Origin: Rhodocollybia butyracea
Taxonomy: Eukaryota > Basidiomycota > Agaricomycetes > Agaricales > Omphalotaceae
Length of the DNA stretch: 64,000 nucleotides
Reading direction: 5' to 3'
NCBI GenBank assembly: GCA_015501585.1
Contig: JADNRY010000283.1
Span: 1 to 64,000, forward strand
A model generated the notes under the pieces. That model ran no database searches. It worked only from the letters and a program-made list of their open reading frames with translations, and was not told the DNA's origin. This document shows, piece by piece, positions 1-11,585 of this stretch. Each line of letters starts with the position of its first letter. The stretch's first letter is position 1. A program made the position numbers and the translations under genes.

Positions 1-390
1 GTAGCAGAGACATACCAGTATATTCAAGATTCCTCGTATCAAATGTAGGGTCTTCTCCCACACTCGAGTTGAGCTCCTCCAAGTTCTTGGCCATCTCATA
101 GCCAGAAAGTTGCGTCGATGCATTTTGTCGCCACCCAACTACTGTGGCCAGCATTGGTCATCCCCCACAGGCTTCCTTCCAACACTCGTGAATCCCCAGG
201 AGAGCGATGTTTTTTTGGTAGGTTTGCGAAACATGTCTTTCAACTCCAACGTTGGCCACTTAGTTTCGTCAAGATTGTCCAAGCACTTGAGCGCCCCACG
301 GAATAATGCGTAATCTGCTATTAGGTTGTTTCGCTGGGATTCAATCCTACGAATGCCAGTGATAGATTTTGTATTCGCATCTTGTCCTTG
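1..390 (-). pseudogene. KDZ transposase, C-terminal part (runs off the left edge)
   Basis: On the minus strand this continues the KDZ transposase whose N-terminal and central parts lie at 17649-14749. The first codons after the inserted element read Q-G-Q-D-A-N-T, matching the GQGANT-like motif that KDZ transposases carry near their C-terminus, followed by a charged helical stretch. It joins in frame to the upstream half if the 391-14748 element is removed (gca CAA | gga caa). Compared with the inverted copy at 13834-14221 it has one extra T in each of two homopolymers (about 123 and 210-216). The one at 210-216 breaks the frame. The gene continues left of position 1. Family assignment rests on motifs and on the other half of the gene; the decay is seen directly. 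Confidence 0.75.
388..390. other. Target site duplication, left copy (TTG)
   Basis: TTG immediately precedes the CACTGG terminus. It pairs with TTG at 14749-14751. On the KDZ coding strand it is the CAA (Gln) codon shared by both halves of the gene. Confidence 0.75.
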
Positions 391-654
391 CACTGGATGC
401 AGGTTCACGTGATTTGCCATGATATATGTTGAACAAATGTGAAAATCTCACCAAGTGGGATTCACATATTTTCTAATGCTTTCATTGAAAACATTGTAAA
501 ATCATGTTAAAGCTGAGACATATAGATTTACAATTAAATATGTATAAGGGGCAAAAGTCATCCTGAACATATGGTGGAAACATAGTGCTTCCAGTCAATA
601 TATAATGCTTATATATCCCTCATTCCTGGTGCTACATACAAAAGACATACAGAA

Positions 655-1075
655 ACATTATTCAAAACATCTGCTATAATTTTGCTGAACTTATGAGAAG
701 CCGCTTTTTGGTTTCTTCTTTATAAGGAGCAAGAATTATGAAATATGTATGCTGAGCAAACATGTATAAATAATGCATATATGTTTTCTATTAATTGTAA
801 GATGTATGGAAAAGTTATGCAAAATGTCTGCTATAAATTTTGCTGAACTTATGAGAAGTAGATTTTTGATTTTTTACATATAATGTGCCATAATTGTGAG
901 ATATATATGTTTAGCAAATGTAGATATCTAGCTCCTATATGTCATTCATTGCTTGTAATATATATAAGCAACATGCAAAAAAGTAATGGTATATATATGC
1001 TATAATTTTGCTCAAGTTATACTCCAGTTTTTTACCTATAATGAGCCATAATCATGCAAACACATCTTCATTATT
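655..1075 (+). repeat. AT-rich subterminal repeats of the giant element (left)
   Basis: The motif TTTGCTGAACTTATGAGAAG occurs at 681-700 and 839-858, with a diverged version near 1005. Each is preceded by GCTATAA and followed by a variant of ATAATGWGCCATAAT. Repeats just inside the ends are where CACTA transposases bind, so these are candidate binding sites. The mirror copies lie at about 13149-13569. Confidence 0.5.
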
Positions 1076-2307
1076 AATTGCAGAACATGGAGAATATATG
1101 CTGGAATTACACTAAAGATAAATAATGTTTAACATAATTTTATGAATCTTCAGTAATGCAATGCTGATACTACGGAATGCTGGTTTATGTAAGTTATGCT
1201 ATGAATAATAAAGCTATAATGAGTATATGAAAAGTGAATGTCCCTGTTTATCCATTGCAGATGTTGCAGGTTTTAGTAAAGATATATAGAAAGTATGAGG
1301 TATGTCATTAGCATAATATGAATGTCATGATTACTGACATACAGTGAATAAATGTATGAACTATTGTACCTATTTGGTGCCTATAAGTTTCTTATCTGTT
1401 TGGAATGAAGATGCACCATTATTGAAAAAACATGCAGCTCAAACACTAGAAATAGTGAAAGAGTTATGTTAAGCTATGGTATAGGGCAGCACAAAGGCAT
1501 CAAGATGATTTTGATGGATTATGACAAATAAATAGGTTACACCAAGGCTACAAATAGACTATAGATACGCTACAGATAGATCACAAGGAGGCAACACCAA
1601 GGGTACAAATAGTCTATGGAAGGTCTACAGATAGGCTACTCTAAGGCTACAAATAGGCTGCAGATAGACTACAGATAGATTACAAGGAGGCAACACCAAA
1701 GCTACAAATAGGCTATAGACAGGCTCTGGCAGATAGATTCCAAGTAGGCAACACCAGGGCTACACATAATCTATGGATAGGTTTCAGATAGGCTACTCCA
1801 AGGCTTCAAATATGCAACAGACAGGTGACACCAAGGCTACAAATAGACTATAGATAGGCAAGGCTATGAGTAGGGTATAAATAGGCTACATGAAGGGTAC
1901 AGATAGGCTACAAATATGCTATGGATGGTCTACAGATAGGCTACTCTGAGGCTACAAATACGTTACAGATAGACTACAGATTGATTACCCCCAGGCAATA
2001 CCAAGGCAATGATTAGACTATAGATAGGCTGCAGATAGATTACAAGTGGGCAACACCAGGGGTACAAATAGGCTATGGATGGGCTACAGATAGGCTACAA
2101 CAAGGCTACAGATGGACTATAGATAGACCACAGATAGATTACAAGTAGGCAGCACCAGGGGTGCAGATAGGGTATGGAGGGGCTACAGAGAGGCTACTGA
2201 TAAAGGGTTCAAAGACTACAAATAGATTACAAGCAGGAAACACAAGGAGGATGGTCTACAAATAGGCAACAGATAGGTTACACCAAGGCTACAGATAGGC
2301 TACTAGG

Positions 2308-2638
2308 GATGGACATGAGTCCAGATCCCGGTAAACCCGGACCCACTGCACAGGTACCTGCACCCAAAAAAAAACAACCTGTGACCTGACCCGGACCCAT
2401 GGGAAACGGGTATCTGGATCCGCCAGATCCGGGCCATGCAGGTCAACCTGCAGGTATTTGTAGGTATTTGTACTTAAAATATACTACTTTATAGGTCTGA
2501 AAATCCCCAAGGGCTGACCTGTGACCTGACCCGCACCTGTGGGAACAGGTACCTGGATCAGCCAGATCCAGGTCAGGCGGGTATTTCCACAGGTTAAACC
2601 AAGTGGGTCACCTGTAAAGAGCTGGACTTGTGTCCATC
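2308..2638. mobile_element. MITE-like palindromic element (left copy)
   Basis: A 331-bp insertion in the satellite. It begins GATGGACATGAGTCCAG and ends with the inverted counterpart (reverse complement GATGGACACAAGTCCAG). Inner palindromic blocks hold GGATCCGCCAGATCC-type motifs. A truncated relative sits at about 3272-3376. No coding capacity. The mirror copy is at 11586-11916. Confidence 0.65.
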
Positions 2639-3640
2639 TTTATAGGCTACAGATAGATTAAAAGTAGGCAACACCCGGGGCACAGATAGGTTATGGATGG
2701 GCTACAGATATGCTACTCGGAGGCTACAAATAGGCTACAGATAGATTACGTCAAGGGTACAGCTAGGCTACAGATAGACTACAGATAGATTACAAGCTGC
2801 TGCAACAAGCAGGCAACACAAAGGCTACAGATAGGTTACAAGTAGGCAACTCCAAGGCTACAAATAGATAGATTACAAGCAGGCAACACCAAGGCTATAA
2901 ATATGCTATAGATAGGCTACAGATGAATTACAAGTAGGCAACACCAAAGGTACATATAGGCTATGCATGGTCTACAGATATGCTACTCCAAGGTGACAAA
3001 TAGGCAACAAATAGGTTGCACCAAGGCTAAAAATATACTACAGATAGGCTACAGATAGATTACAAGTAGGCAACACCAGGGGCACAGATAGGCTATGGAT
3101 GGGCTACAGATAGGCTACTCCAAGGCTACAAATAGGCTACAGATAGGCTACAGATAGGTTACATCAAGGGTACAGCTAGGCTACAGATAGACTACAGATA
3201 GATTACAAGCAGGCAACACAAAAGCTACAGATAGGTTACAAGTAGGCAACATCAGAGCTACAAATAGGCTACATGGGAATGGGTACCTGGATCCTGTGGA
3301 TCCGGGTCAGACAGGCATTCCCATGTGTTGAATCCACAGGTCACCTGTTAGGACCTAGACTCATGTCCATCCTTAGCTATAGATAGGCTACAGATAGGCT
3401 ACTGTGAGGTTACAAATAGACAACAGATTGGTCACATCAAGGGTACAGACAGGCTACAGATAGATTACAAGCAGGCAACACCAAGGCTACAAATAGGCTA
3501 TAGATAGGCTACAGATAGATTACAAGTAGGCAACACCAGGGCCCAGGGGTACAGACAGGCTACTCCGAGGCCACAAATAGGCAACAGATAGGTTACAAAT
3601 AGACTATAGAGCACTCAACAGGCTACAGATAGGCTACTCT

Positions 3641-3892
3641 ATGATTATGACCATACACTTGCGGGGGTCAAGGTGTTATGCATTGTTTTTCTTGAGCATT
3701 ATGCTCAGAGGCTGCCATTATGCATTAACCATAGCGATATATGTGTAAATGAATAAGCGGGCCAAAGGCCCGCCAGCAAGATTTGTGATGTTTCAATGCT
3801 TAGAGCCTCATGTTATGTGTTACGCATTGCAAAATCCCCATGCTTGGGGGTCCTGTTACACATTATGGGAGCATCCGGTCATAATTATACAG
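3641..3892. mobile_element. Small TIR element nested in satellite (left copy)
   Basis: A 252-bp insert with ends ATGATTATGACC and, inverted, CTGTATAATTATGACC. It is flanked by TACTCT on both sides (635-640 relative to 3000, and 3893-3898), a possible 6-bp target duplication, although TACTCT is also common in the satellite. It contains several internal inverted blocks. The mirror copy is at 10332-10583. Confidence 0.55.
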
Positions 3893-4693
3893 TACTCTGA
3901 GCATACAAATAGGCTACAAATAGGTTACATCAAGGGTACAGATAGGCTATAGGTAGTCTAGTAGGCAAAACCAGGGATACAAATAGGCTATGAATGGTCT
4001 GCAGATAGGCTACAGATTGGTCACATCAAGGATACAGACAGGCTACAGATAGATTACAAGTAGGCAGCACTAGGGGTACAGATAGGCTACTCCGAGGCTA
4101 CAAATAGGCAACAGATAGGTTACACCAAGGTTACAAATAGACTATAGATATGGATGGGCTACAGATAGGCCACTCTGAGGCTACAAATAGGCTACAGATA
4201 GGTTACATTAAGGGTACAGATAGGCTATAGATATGCTACAGATGGATGGCAAGTAGGCAACACCAGGGGTACAAATTAAAGATTTCCACAACTCCAGGAT
4301 GCCAGCAGGTACTTGCAAGTATATCAAATGGGCTATGGATGGTCTAAAGATAACCTACTCTGAGGATACAAATAGGCTACAGATATGTTATATCAAGCAT
4401 CCAGATAGGCTATAGGTAGGCTACAGATAGATTACAAGTAGGCAACGCCCAGGCTACAAATAGGCTATAGATGGGCTACAGGTAGGCTACTCCAAGGCTA
4501 CAAATAAGCTACAGATTGGTTACATTAAGAGTACAAATTAGTGATATGCGGGGCTGGGCTGGGCCTCAAGCCCACAGGCCAGGGCCTCCTGAAAGTAAGG
4601 CCCAAGCCCTAGCCAGTTTGTAGGCCTATCCATTGACTATCTGTACCCTCTTTGTAGTCTTGAATATATTTTCAAGGCAGAGAAGATGTGGCG

Positions 4694-4801
4694 GAAAATG
4701 TGGTAAAGGCTCATCTTGTTGCTCAAGGGTTTTCACAGGTTCCTGCAGTCAACTATTTTGATATGTATGTACCTGTTGCACACATGACTTCTATCTCCTT
4801 C
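4694..4801 (+). pseudogene. Copia reverse-transcriptase fragment (left copy)
   Basis: Reading from 4697 gives V-K-A-H-L-V-A-Q-G-F-S-Q, a gap of six residues, then D-M-Y-V-P-V-A-H-M-T-S-I. This matches the start of Ty1/Copia reverse transcriptase (KARLVAKGFSQ ... PV ... M ... I). The frame decays soon after. It lies in a non-satellite island (about 4540-5065) that also begins with a GC-rich GGGCTGGGCC block. The mirror copy is at 9423-9530. Confidence 0.65.
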
Positions 4802-5667
4802 ATCCCCAGTTTCCATCTGCTGCACAACTGAATCTGGGCCTAGTAGATCAAATCCTGTGTATGTCTCAATTTGTACACTGGCATGTTTTCAAGCCTGACC
4901 AAGACATATATGAGCATTTTGTTCAGAAAGAAGCTCTCTAATGTTGAAAGCAACACATGTAATATGCATTATGAAAAAAATTCACCATAATGTGAGGGAA
5001 GGGGCATCTAACTCTGATGGTGGATTTAAATGCCCATTCCCGGATATAATTGTCTAGTTGCATGATACAAGTAGGCAACACCAAGGCTACAAATAGACTA
5101 TAGATAGGCTACAGGATAGATTACAAGGAGGCATTACCAGGGCGCTAAACCAAACCTAACATAGGCAATGCCTAGGCTACAAATAGACTACTCCAAGGCT
5201 ACAGATAGGCAACACTAAGGCTACAAGTAGGGTATGGATAGGCTACATGAAGGCTACAGATAGGCTGCAGATAGATTACAAGTAGGCAACACCAGGGGTA
5301 CAGATAGGCTATGGAAGGGATACAGGTAAGCTACTCCAAGGCTACAAATATGCAGTAGATAGGCTATGCCAAGGCTAGAAATAGAGTATAGATAGGCTAC
5401 AGATAGATTACGGGGTAACACCAAGGGTACAAATAGACTATGGATGGTCACTCTGGGGCTACAGATATATAGGCTACATCAACGGTACAGATAAGCTACA
5501 GATAGACTAGAGATAGATTACAAGGAGGCAGCACCAAGGCTACAAATAGGCTATGGATGGTCTACAGATAGGCTACTCAAAGGCTACAAATAGGCCACAG
5601 ATAGGTTACATCAAGGGTACAGATAGACTACAGATAGATTACAAGGAGGCAACACCAAGGCTACAAA

Positions 5668-6209
5668 CGTTGGATTAGGATTTGTCATTACAAGCTTCAT
5701 GAGGAAAAGCCATTTTTGCCTAGGTGACCCCAGAGTGGTCTAAAGCAAACTAGGTGACCTATGAATCCAATGGCATCCTAGGAATTTGGGCTCGTCCCTT
5801 GCCAGTCAAGGCTCTTGAGGATTCCCTAGGGTATCCTAGGCAAACCCAGGGCAAGCCTAGGTTTGCCCAGGTTTGCCCAGGTGTTCCCCAGGTGTTCCCC
5901 AGGAGCACCTGGGCAAACCTGAGCAAACCTAGGCTTGCCTAGGGAATCCTCAAGAGCCTTGACTGGCAAGGGACGAGCCCAAATTCCTAGGATGCCATAG
6001 GATTCATAGGTCACCTAGTTTGCTTTAGGCCACTCTAGGGTCACCTAGGCAAAAACGGCTTTTCCTGATGTTGTAATCTAACATAGGTATAAAGCTGTAG
6101 TCAGCAGATGCTTCTGCATCCGTTTGTCTCTCTCTTCCAACTGTCATGGAGAGGACAACCAGAAATACACTCGTTGCTGTTGGTTTACCCTCAGGTGCCT
6201 ATTACAACA
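5668..6209 (+). mobile_element. Solo LTR (542 bp) in the palindrome spacer
   Basis: It starts CGTTGGATTAGG (probably from TGTTGG) and ends ATTACAACA, flanked by ACAAA on both sides (5663-5667 and 6210-6214). TGTTG...CAACA ends with a 5-bp duplication are normal for Copia LTRs. It has no partner in either arm. A foldback sequence (5702-6066) is nested inside. Confidence 0.7.
5702..6066. mobile_element. Foldback (long hairpin) element
   Basis: A near-perfect inverted repeat from AGGAAAAGCC to GGCTTTTCCT with arms of roughly 170 bp around about 5884. The two strands therefore encode the same short peptide (5754-5942 plus, 5826-6014 minus), which is not a gene. The centre contains tandem GTTTGCCCAG and GTGTTCCCCAG units. 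Confidence 0.7.
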
Positions 6210-6339
6210 ACAAATAGGCTATAGAAAGGTTACATATAGATCACAAGTAGGCAACACCAAGGGAACAAATAGGCTATGGATGGGCCACAGTAAGCTACGC
6301 TAAGGCTACAAATATGCAATAGATAGGTTACACCAAGGC

Positions 6340-6638
6340 TGTTGGAGTCCATCTTATTGCATTCCGTACTTAGTATATCTTATCAAGTGCCCCTCACTTA
6401 CATCTGTTTGCTTCGTCTTTTATCGTTCCTCAGTCTTTGACCACATTATTGTGTGATCTACTGAGGGTATGTTTTTCCAGTCTACCTATACACCTATACT
6501 GCATACTGATCTACTCTAGTCTGATTGTATTCTGTTTCATTGTCTAGGTACATACTATTCAGTCTTTGACCACATTATTGTGTGATCTACTGAGGTCTGA
6601 TTGTATTCTGTTTCGTTGTCTAGATATCCACCTCAACA
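6340..6638 (+). mobile_element. Solo LTR (299 bp) in the palindrome spacer
   Basis: Begins TGTTGGAGTCC and ends CCTCAACA. A perfect 5-bp duplication AAGGC flanks it (6335-6339 and 6639-6643), taken from the satellite unit. Inside, a segment starting CAGTCTTTGACCACATTATT is repeated about 130 bp apart (6431 and 6560). Confidence 0.8.
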
Positions 6639-6767
6639 AAGGCTAGAAATAGACTATAGATAGGCTACAGATAGATTACGAGGTAACACCAAGGGTACAA
6701 ATAGACTATGGATAGTCTACAGATGGGCTACTCCAAGGCTACAAATGTGTAACAGGTAGGTTACACC

Positions 6768-7140
6768 AAGGGATGTGCGAAATTTTTTTATTATATATCA
6801 CCTTGTACCTTAGTCTTAAGGTCAATATACCCCCCCTCCCCTCCCCTTCCTACTATATACGGAACGAGTTTCCCACACCTCATAAGGCATTCTCCATCAC
6901 ACTCAAGCCTGAAATGTGTGACACCAGCTCTTTTGCTTGTCTATCCAGCTGACTTAGTAGTATCTTTGATACTGCCGCTGTGAACAAGCAATGTTCTCAA
7001 ATAGTGAGCTTGTCTAGGTCAGCCTGTTTGGCCTTACAATTATCTTTGCGTTAGGATATCTTACTGTTAAGGCACTTAGACCCCACCCCCCCCCCCTCCC
7101 TACCCTATATGACCAAGATGACCGATGAACACCCCTTGGG
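6768..7140. mobile_element. Unclassified insertion in satellite
   Basis: A roughly 370-bp non-satellite block between two copies of GTTACACCAAGG. It contains C-rich runs (near 6829 and 7084-7100). The flanking 12-mer could be a target duplication of a non-LTR element or simply the satellite unit itself. No coding capacity. Confidence 0.35.
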
Positions 7141-7399
7141 TTACACCAAGGCTACAAATAGACTAGAGATGGGCTACAGATAGATTACAAGTAGGCAACA
7201 CCATGTGTACAAATTGGTTATGGATGGTTGACAGATAGGCTACTCCAAGGCTACCCATATGCCACAGATAGGCTACATCAAGGCTACAGAAGGCTATAGA
7301 TAGGCTACAGATAGATTACAAGGAGGCAACACCAAGGGTACAAATAGGCTGTGGATGGTCTACAGATATGCCAGTCCAAGGGTACAAATAAGCAACAGA

Positions 7400-8263
7400 T
7401 CAAGGTGTCCGGACGGAAAAATCCCATACCAGGGGTAAGGAGGGAGGGCCCTTGGAGAGGTCTGAATTTTTTTTTCTTTTTGACCCACCCCAAACCTACC
7501 CTCAAATTAACTTTTTTATCAAAAGATGTGTATATTTTACACTGTGAACACTATATGGTCAGTGCAGTGCCTTTGGAACCTTGCCAGCTGCCTCAGTGAG
7601 GCCAGTCACACAGTTTGACATCATCAATCCTAGATGAAAGATATCATTATAAATATCATATACAGTGTTAGCCACATTGAAAGCTAATATATAAAATAGT
7701 CTTAAAGCATTTGGGTCAAGGATACAGGTCAGCAAGGATAAGCAAGAAAAGATGACTCATATGTTGCTCATGGATTACCATATAAGAAACTAACATAACC
7801 AAAATATCATGTGGAGGGAGGGAGGGTCCAGGGCAGTGTTGGAGCACGGGTTATAGCAGGCCTTAATGGGCCTTGGGCTCAGGCTTGAATCCCCCAAGGC
7901 CTGAAGCCTGGGGCCAAAGCCTGGGCTTTTCCCAGTCATTATTTGTCCAATGATATCGAGAATTTTACCTTTAGCATGACTATAAAACCATACTAAGTGT
8001 CAGAGTCTCATTACTACCAAATCTACAACTGCTCATAACCCTCAAACTGTTCACAATTTTTTCACTAAAGCTCTGGAAATGTGGAGATATCTCTATCTGC
8101 TGACGCAAAGTTACACAATCTTGGGGTATTCTAGTACTTAGATATACAGTCGTTAAGGATGCATGGGGGTGAAGGTAGTTGAATATGTACTGGGATTAAT
8201 GTATATAGAGGGCCAAAAAGTTCACAGAACAAGTAAAATTATTGCACCTTCATTGCCTGGGTG
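7400..8263. other. Unassigned spacer sequence
   Basis: Unique, non-satellite sequence in the palindrome spacer with no supportable gene. A GC-rich stretch with GGCCTTGGGCTC / AAGCCTGGGC motifs (about 7855-7945) resembles the GC-rich block at 4546-4640 and is probably a shared repeat fragment. Confidence 0.4.
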
Positions 8264-8384
8264 TTATTAGGCCTAAAATCGGCTTAAGGCATGTAACCGT
8301 ACATTTTGACACTTTGTACGTGTTATACAATGCAATAAGGGAGTTATACGGAGCCCAAGCGTGATAGCTGTTGCCGAGGCACAC
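8264..8384 (-). mobile_element. LTR fragment, inverted relative to 20134-20254
   Basis: The reverse complement of this stretch matches 20134-20254 almost base for base (GGCAACAGCTATCACG through CCGATTTTAGGCCTAAT). It is a piece of the same LTR-type repeat that ends in GGGGGCGTTACA at 20606. Confidence 0.7.
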
Positions 8385-8428
8385 ATTATCAGTGGACCGT
8401 AAAATGTGTGGTGCACAGGCCCTGAGGA

Positions 8429-8691
8429 CTAGTAGTAGTAACATGAATTCAAGTAAGGGTACGGAGGTGTGTAGTGAGGCGGAGGTAAGTATGGAAAGTG
8501 ACTGTATGAAGGAGGAGGTGGCTGAAATGGAGCTTGGGGAGGGGACGAGTACCAGTAGGGTGAATGAGAATAAGGAGAGTAACGAGAGTGACTAGAAGAG
8601 TGGCTTCTGTGACTGTAATTCCGAGGCGCACTCGGAAGCGTGGGAACGGCATAGTCGGAGGCGTAACAATGAATATGAATTGAAGATGGAA
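8429..8691 (-). pseudogene. Pro/Tyr/Ser-rich reading frame beside the LTR fragment
   Basis: One minus-strand frame is open for about 87 codons, from the arm boundary to a TAG at 8431-8429. It encodes a strikingly biased tail with SHSRYSPYSHSPYWYSSPP and ending LNSCYYY. It has no start codon of its own and is cut at the palindrome junction, so it is a fragment. It could be a captured piece of a host gene or internal sequence of a retroelement next to its LTR. I do not recognise the family. Confidence 0.35.
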
Positions 8692-9422
8692 ACTGCCTCC
8701 TTGTAATCTATCTCTAGTCTATCTGTAGCTTATCTGTACCGTTGATGTAGCCTATATATCTGTAGCCCCAGAGTGACCATCCATAGTCTATTTGTACCCT
8801 TGGTGTTACCCCGTAATCTATCTGTAGCCTATCTATACTCTATTTCTAGCCTTGGCATAGCCTATCTACTGCATATTTGTAGCCTTGGAGTAGCTTACCT
8901 GTATCCCTTCCATAGCCTATCTGTACCCCTGGTGTTGCCTACTTGTAATCTAGCTGCAGCCTATCTGTAGCCTTCATGTAGCCTATCCATACCCTACTTG
9001 TAGCCTTAGTGTTGCCTATCTGTAGCCTTGGAGTAGTCTATTTGTAGCCTAGGCATTGCCTATGTTAGGTTTGGTTTAGCGCCCTGGTAATGCCTCCTTG
9101 TAATCTATCCTGTAGCCTATCTATAGTCTATTTGTAGCCTTGGTGTTGCCTACTTGTATCATGCAACTAGACAATTATATCCGGGAATGGGCATTTAAAT
9201 CCACCATCAGAGTTAGATGCCCCTTCCCTCACATTATGGTGAATTTTTTTCATAATGCATATTACATGTGTTGCTTTCAACATTAGAGAGCTTCTTTCTG
9301 AACAAAATGCTCATATATGTCTTGGTCAGGCTTGAAAACATGCCAGTGTACAAATTGAGACATACACAGGATTTGATCTACTAGGCCCAGATTCAGTTGT
9401 GCAGCAGATGGAAACTGGGGAT

Positions 9423-9530
9423 GAAGGAGATAGAAGTCATGTGTGCAACAGGTACATACATATCAAAATAGTTGACTGCAGGAACCTGTGAAAACCCTTG
9501 AGCAACAAGATGAGCCTTTACCACATTTTC
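9423..9530 (-). pseudogene. Copia reverse-transcriptase fragment (right copy)
   Basis: Mirror of the fragment at 4694-4801, in the opposite orientation within the right arm. Confidence 0.65.
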
Positions 9531-10331
9531 CGCCACATCTTCTCTGCCTTGAAAATATATTCAAGACTACAAAGAGGGTACAGATAGTCAATGGATAGGC
9601 CTACAAACTGGCTAGGGCTTGGGCCTTACTTTCAGGAGGCCCTGGCCTGTGGGCTTGAGGCCCAGCCCAGCCCCGCATATCACTAATTTGTACTCTTAAT
9701 GTAACCAATCTGTAGCTTATTTGTAGCCTTGGAGTAGCCTACCTGTAGCCCATCTATAGCCTATTTGTAGCCTGGGCGTTGCCTACTTGTAATCTATCTG
9801 TAGCCTACCTATAGCCTATCTGGATGCTTGATATAACATATCTGTAGCCTATTTGTATCCTCAGAGTAGGTTATCTTTAGACCATCCATAGCCCATTTGA
9901 TATACTTGCAAGTACCTGCTGGCATCCTGGAGTTGTGGAAATCTTTAATTTGTACCCCTGGTGTTGCCTACTTGCCATCCATCTGTAGCATATCTATAGC
10001 CTATCTGTACCCTTAATGTAACCTATCTGTAGCCTATTTGTAGCCTCAGAGTGGCCTATCTGTAGCCCATCCATATCTATAGTCTATTTGTAACCTTGGT
10101 GTAACCTATCTGTTGCCTATTTGTAGCCTCGGAGTAGCCTATCTGTACCCCTAGTGCTGCCTACTTGTAATCTATCTGTAGCCTGTCTGTATCCTTGATG
10201 TGACCAATCTGTAGCCTATCTGCAGACCATTCATAGCCTATTTGTATCCCTGGTTTTGCCTACTAGACTACCTATAGCCTATCTGTACCCTTGATGTAAC
10301 CTATTTGTAGCCTATTTGTATGCTCAGAGTA

Positions 10332-10583
10332 CTGTATAATTATGACCGGATGCTCCCATAATGTGTAACAGGACCCCCAAGCATGGGGATTTTGCAATGC
10401 GTAACACATAACATGAGGCTCTAAGCATTGAAACATCACAAATCTTGCTGGCGGGCCTTTGGCCCGCTTATTCATTTACACATATATCGCTATGGTTAAT
10501 GCATAATGGCAGCCTCTGAGCATAATGCTCAAGAAAAACAATGCATAACACCTTGACCCCCGCAAGTGTATGGTCATAATCAT
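10332..10583. mobile_element. Small TIR element nested in satellite (right copy)
   Basis: Mirror of 3641-3892, in the same relative position of the right arm. Confidence 0.55.
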
Positions 10584-11585
10584 AGAGTAGCCTATCTGTA
10601 GCCTGTTGAGTGCTCTATAGTCTATTTGTAACCTATCTGTTGCCTATTTGTGGCCTCGGAGTAGCCTGTCTGTACCCCTGGGCCCTGGTGTTGCCTACTT
10701 GTAATCTATCTGTAGCCTATCTATAGCCTATTTGTAGCCTTGGTGTTGCCTGCTTGTAATCTATCTGTAGCCTGTCTGTACCCTTGATGTGACCAATCTG
10801 TTGTCTATTTGTAACCTCACAGTAGCCTATCTGTAGCCTATCTATAGCTAAGGATGGACATGAGTCTAGGTCCTAACAGGTGACCTGTGGATTCAACACA
10901 TGGGAATGCCTGTCTGACCCGGATCCACAGGATCCAGGTACCCATTCCCATGTAGCCTATTTGTAGCTCTGATGTTGCCTACTTGTAACCTATCTGTAGC
11001 TTTTGTGTTGCCTGCTTGTAATCTATCTGTAGTCTATCTGTAGCCTAGCTGTACCCTTGATGTAACCTATCTGTAGCCTATCTGTAGCCTATTTGTAGCC
11101 TTGGAGTAGCCTATCTGTAGCCCATCCATAGCCTATCTGTGCCCCTGGTGTTGCCTACTTGTAATCTATCTGTAGCCTATCTGTAGTATATTTTTAGCCT
11201 TGGTGCAACCTATTTGTTGCCTATTTGTCACCTTGGAGTAGCATATCTGTAGACCATGCATAGCCTATATGTACCTTTGGTGTTGCCTACTTGTAATTCA
11301 TCTGTAGCCTATCTATAGCATATTTATAGCCTTGGTGTTGCCTGCTTGTAATCTATCTATTTGTAGCCTTGGAGTTGCCTACTTGTAACCTATCTGTAGC
11401 CTTTGTGTTGCCTGCTTGTTGCAGCAGCTTGTAATCTATCTGTAGTCTATCTGTAGCCTAGCTGTACCCTTGACGTAATCTATCTGTAGCCTATTTGTAG
11501 CCTCCGAGTAGCATATCTGTAGCCCATCCATAACCTATCTGTGCCCCGGGTGTTGCCTACTTTTAATCTATCTGTAGCCTATAAA

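Larger units (their letters stand above)
1..5531 (+). repeat. Left arm of giant inverted repeat
   Basis: Position x in this arm pairs with 14224-x in the right arm over the element (for example 3749-3952 with 10272-10475 and 5254-5451 with 8773-8970). Sampled stretches are nearly identical; I saw one codon-changing difference in the 5254-5451 block and two 1-nt indels outside the element. Homology ends at CAAGGAGGCAG (5521-5531) on the inner side and has not ended at position 1. The arm therefore includes 390 bp of KDZ host sequence outside the transposon end. Confidence 0.95.
1525..5531 (+). repeat. 11-bp-unit satellite (left arm)
   Basis: This is a long degenerate tandem array of 11-mers such as GGCTACAGATA, GGCTACAAATA, GATTACAAGTA, GGCAACACCAA, GGCTACTCCAA, GGCTATGGATG and GGTTACACCAA. 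The variants follow each other in a recurring order, giving a higher-order period of very roughly 130 bp. It is interrupted by small nested elements (2308-2638, 3641-3892, about 4540-5065). Short open frames here are products of the repeat, not genes. The array continues in the spacer as remnants up to about 7400 and is mirrored at 8693-12700. Confidence 0.9.

Noticed and set aside
3749..3952. Open frame of 67 codons, present again at 10272-10475
   Set aside because: It lies in a small TIR element plus satellite and is identical only because the arms mirror each other; no protein features.
5254..5451. 65-codon frame with repeated peptides, mirrored at 8773-8970
   Set aside because: The peptide repeats every 11 residues because three 11-bp satellite units equal 33 bp. 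It is a product of the tandem repeat, not a gene.
1525..5531. Possible CRISPR-like regular repeats
   Set aside because: Contiguous degenerate 11-mers without constant repeat and unique spacers, in a eukaryotic genome; it is a satellite.
5754..6014. Two overlapping 62-codon frames on opposite strands with the same start peptide
   Set aside because: They are the two arms of a foldback hairpin.
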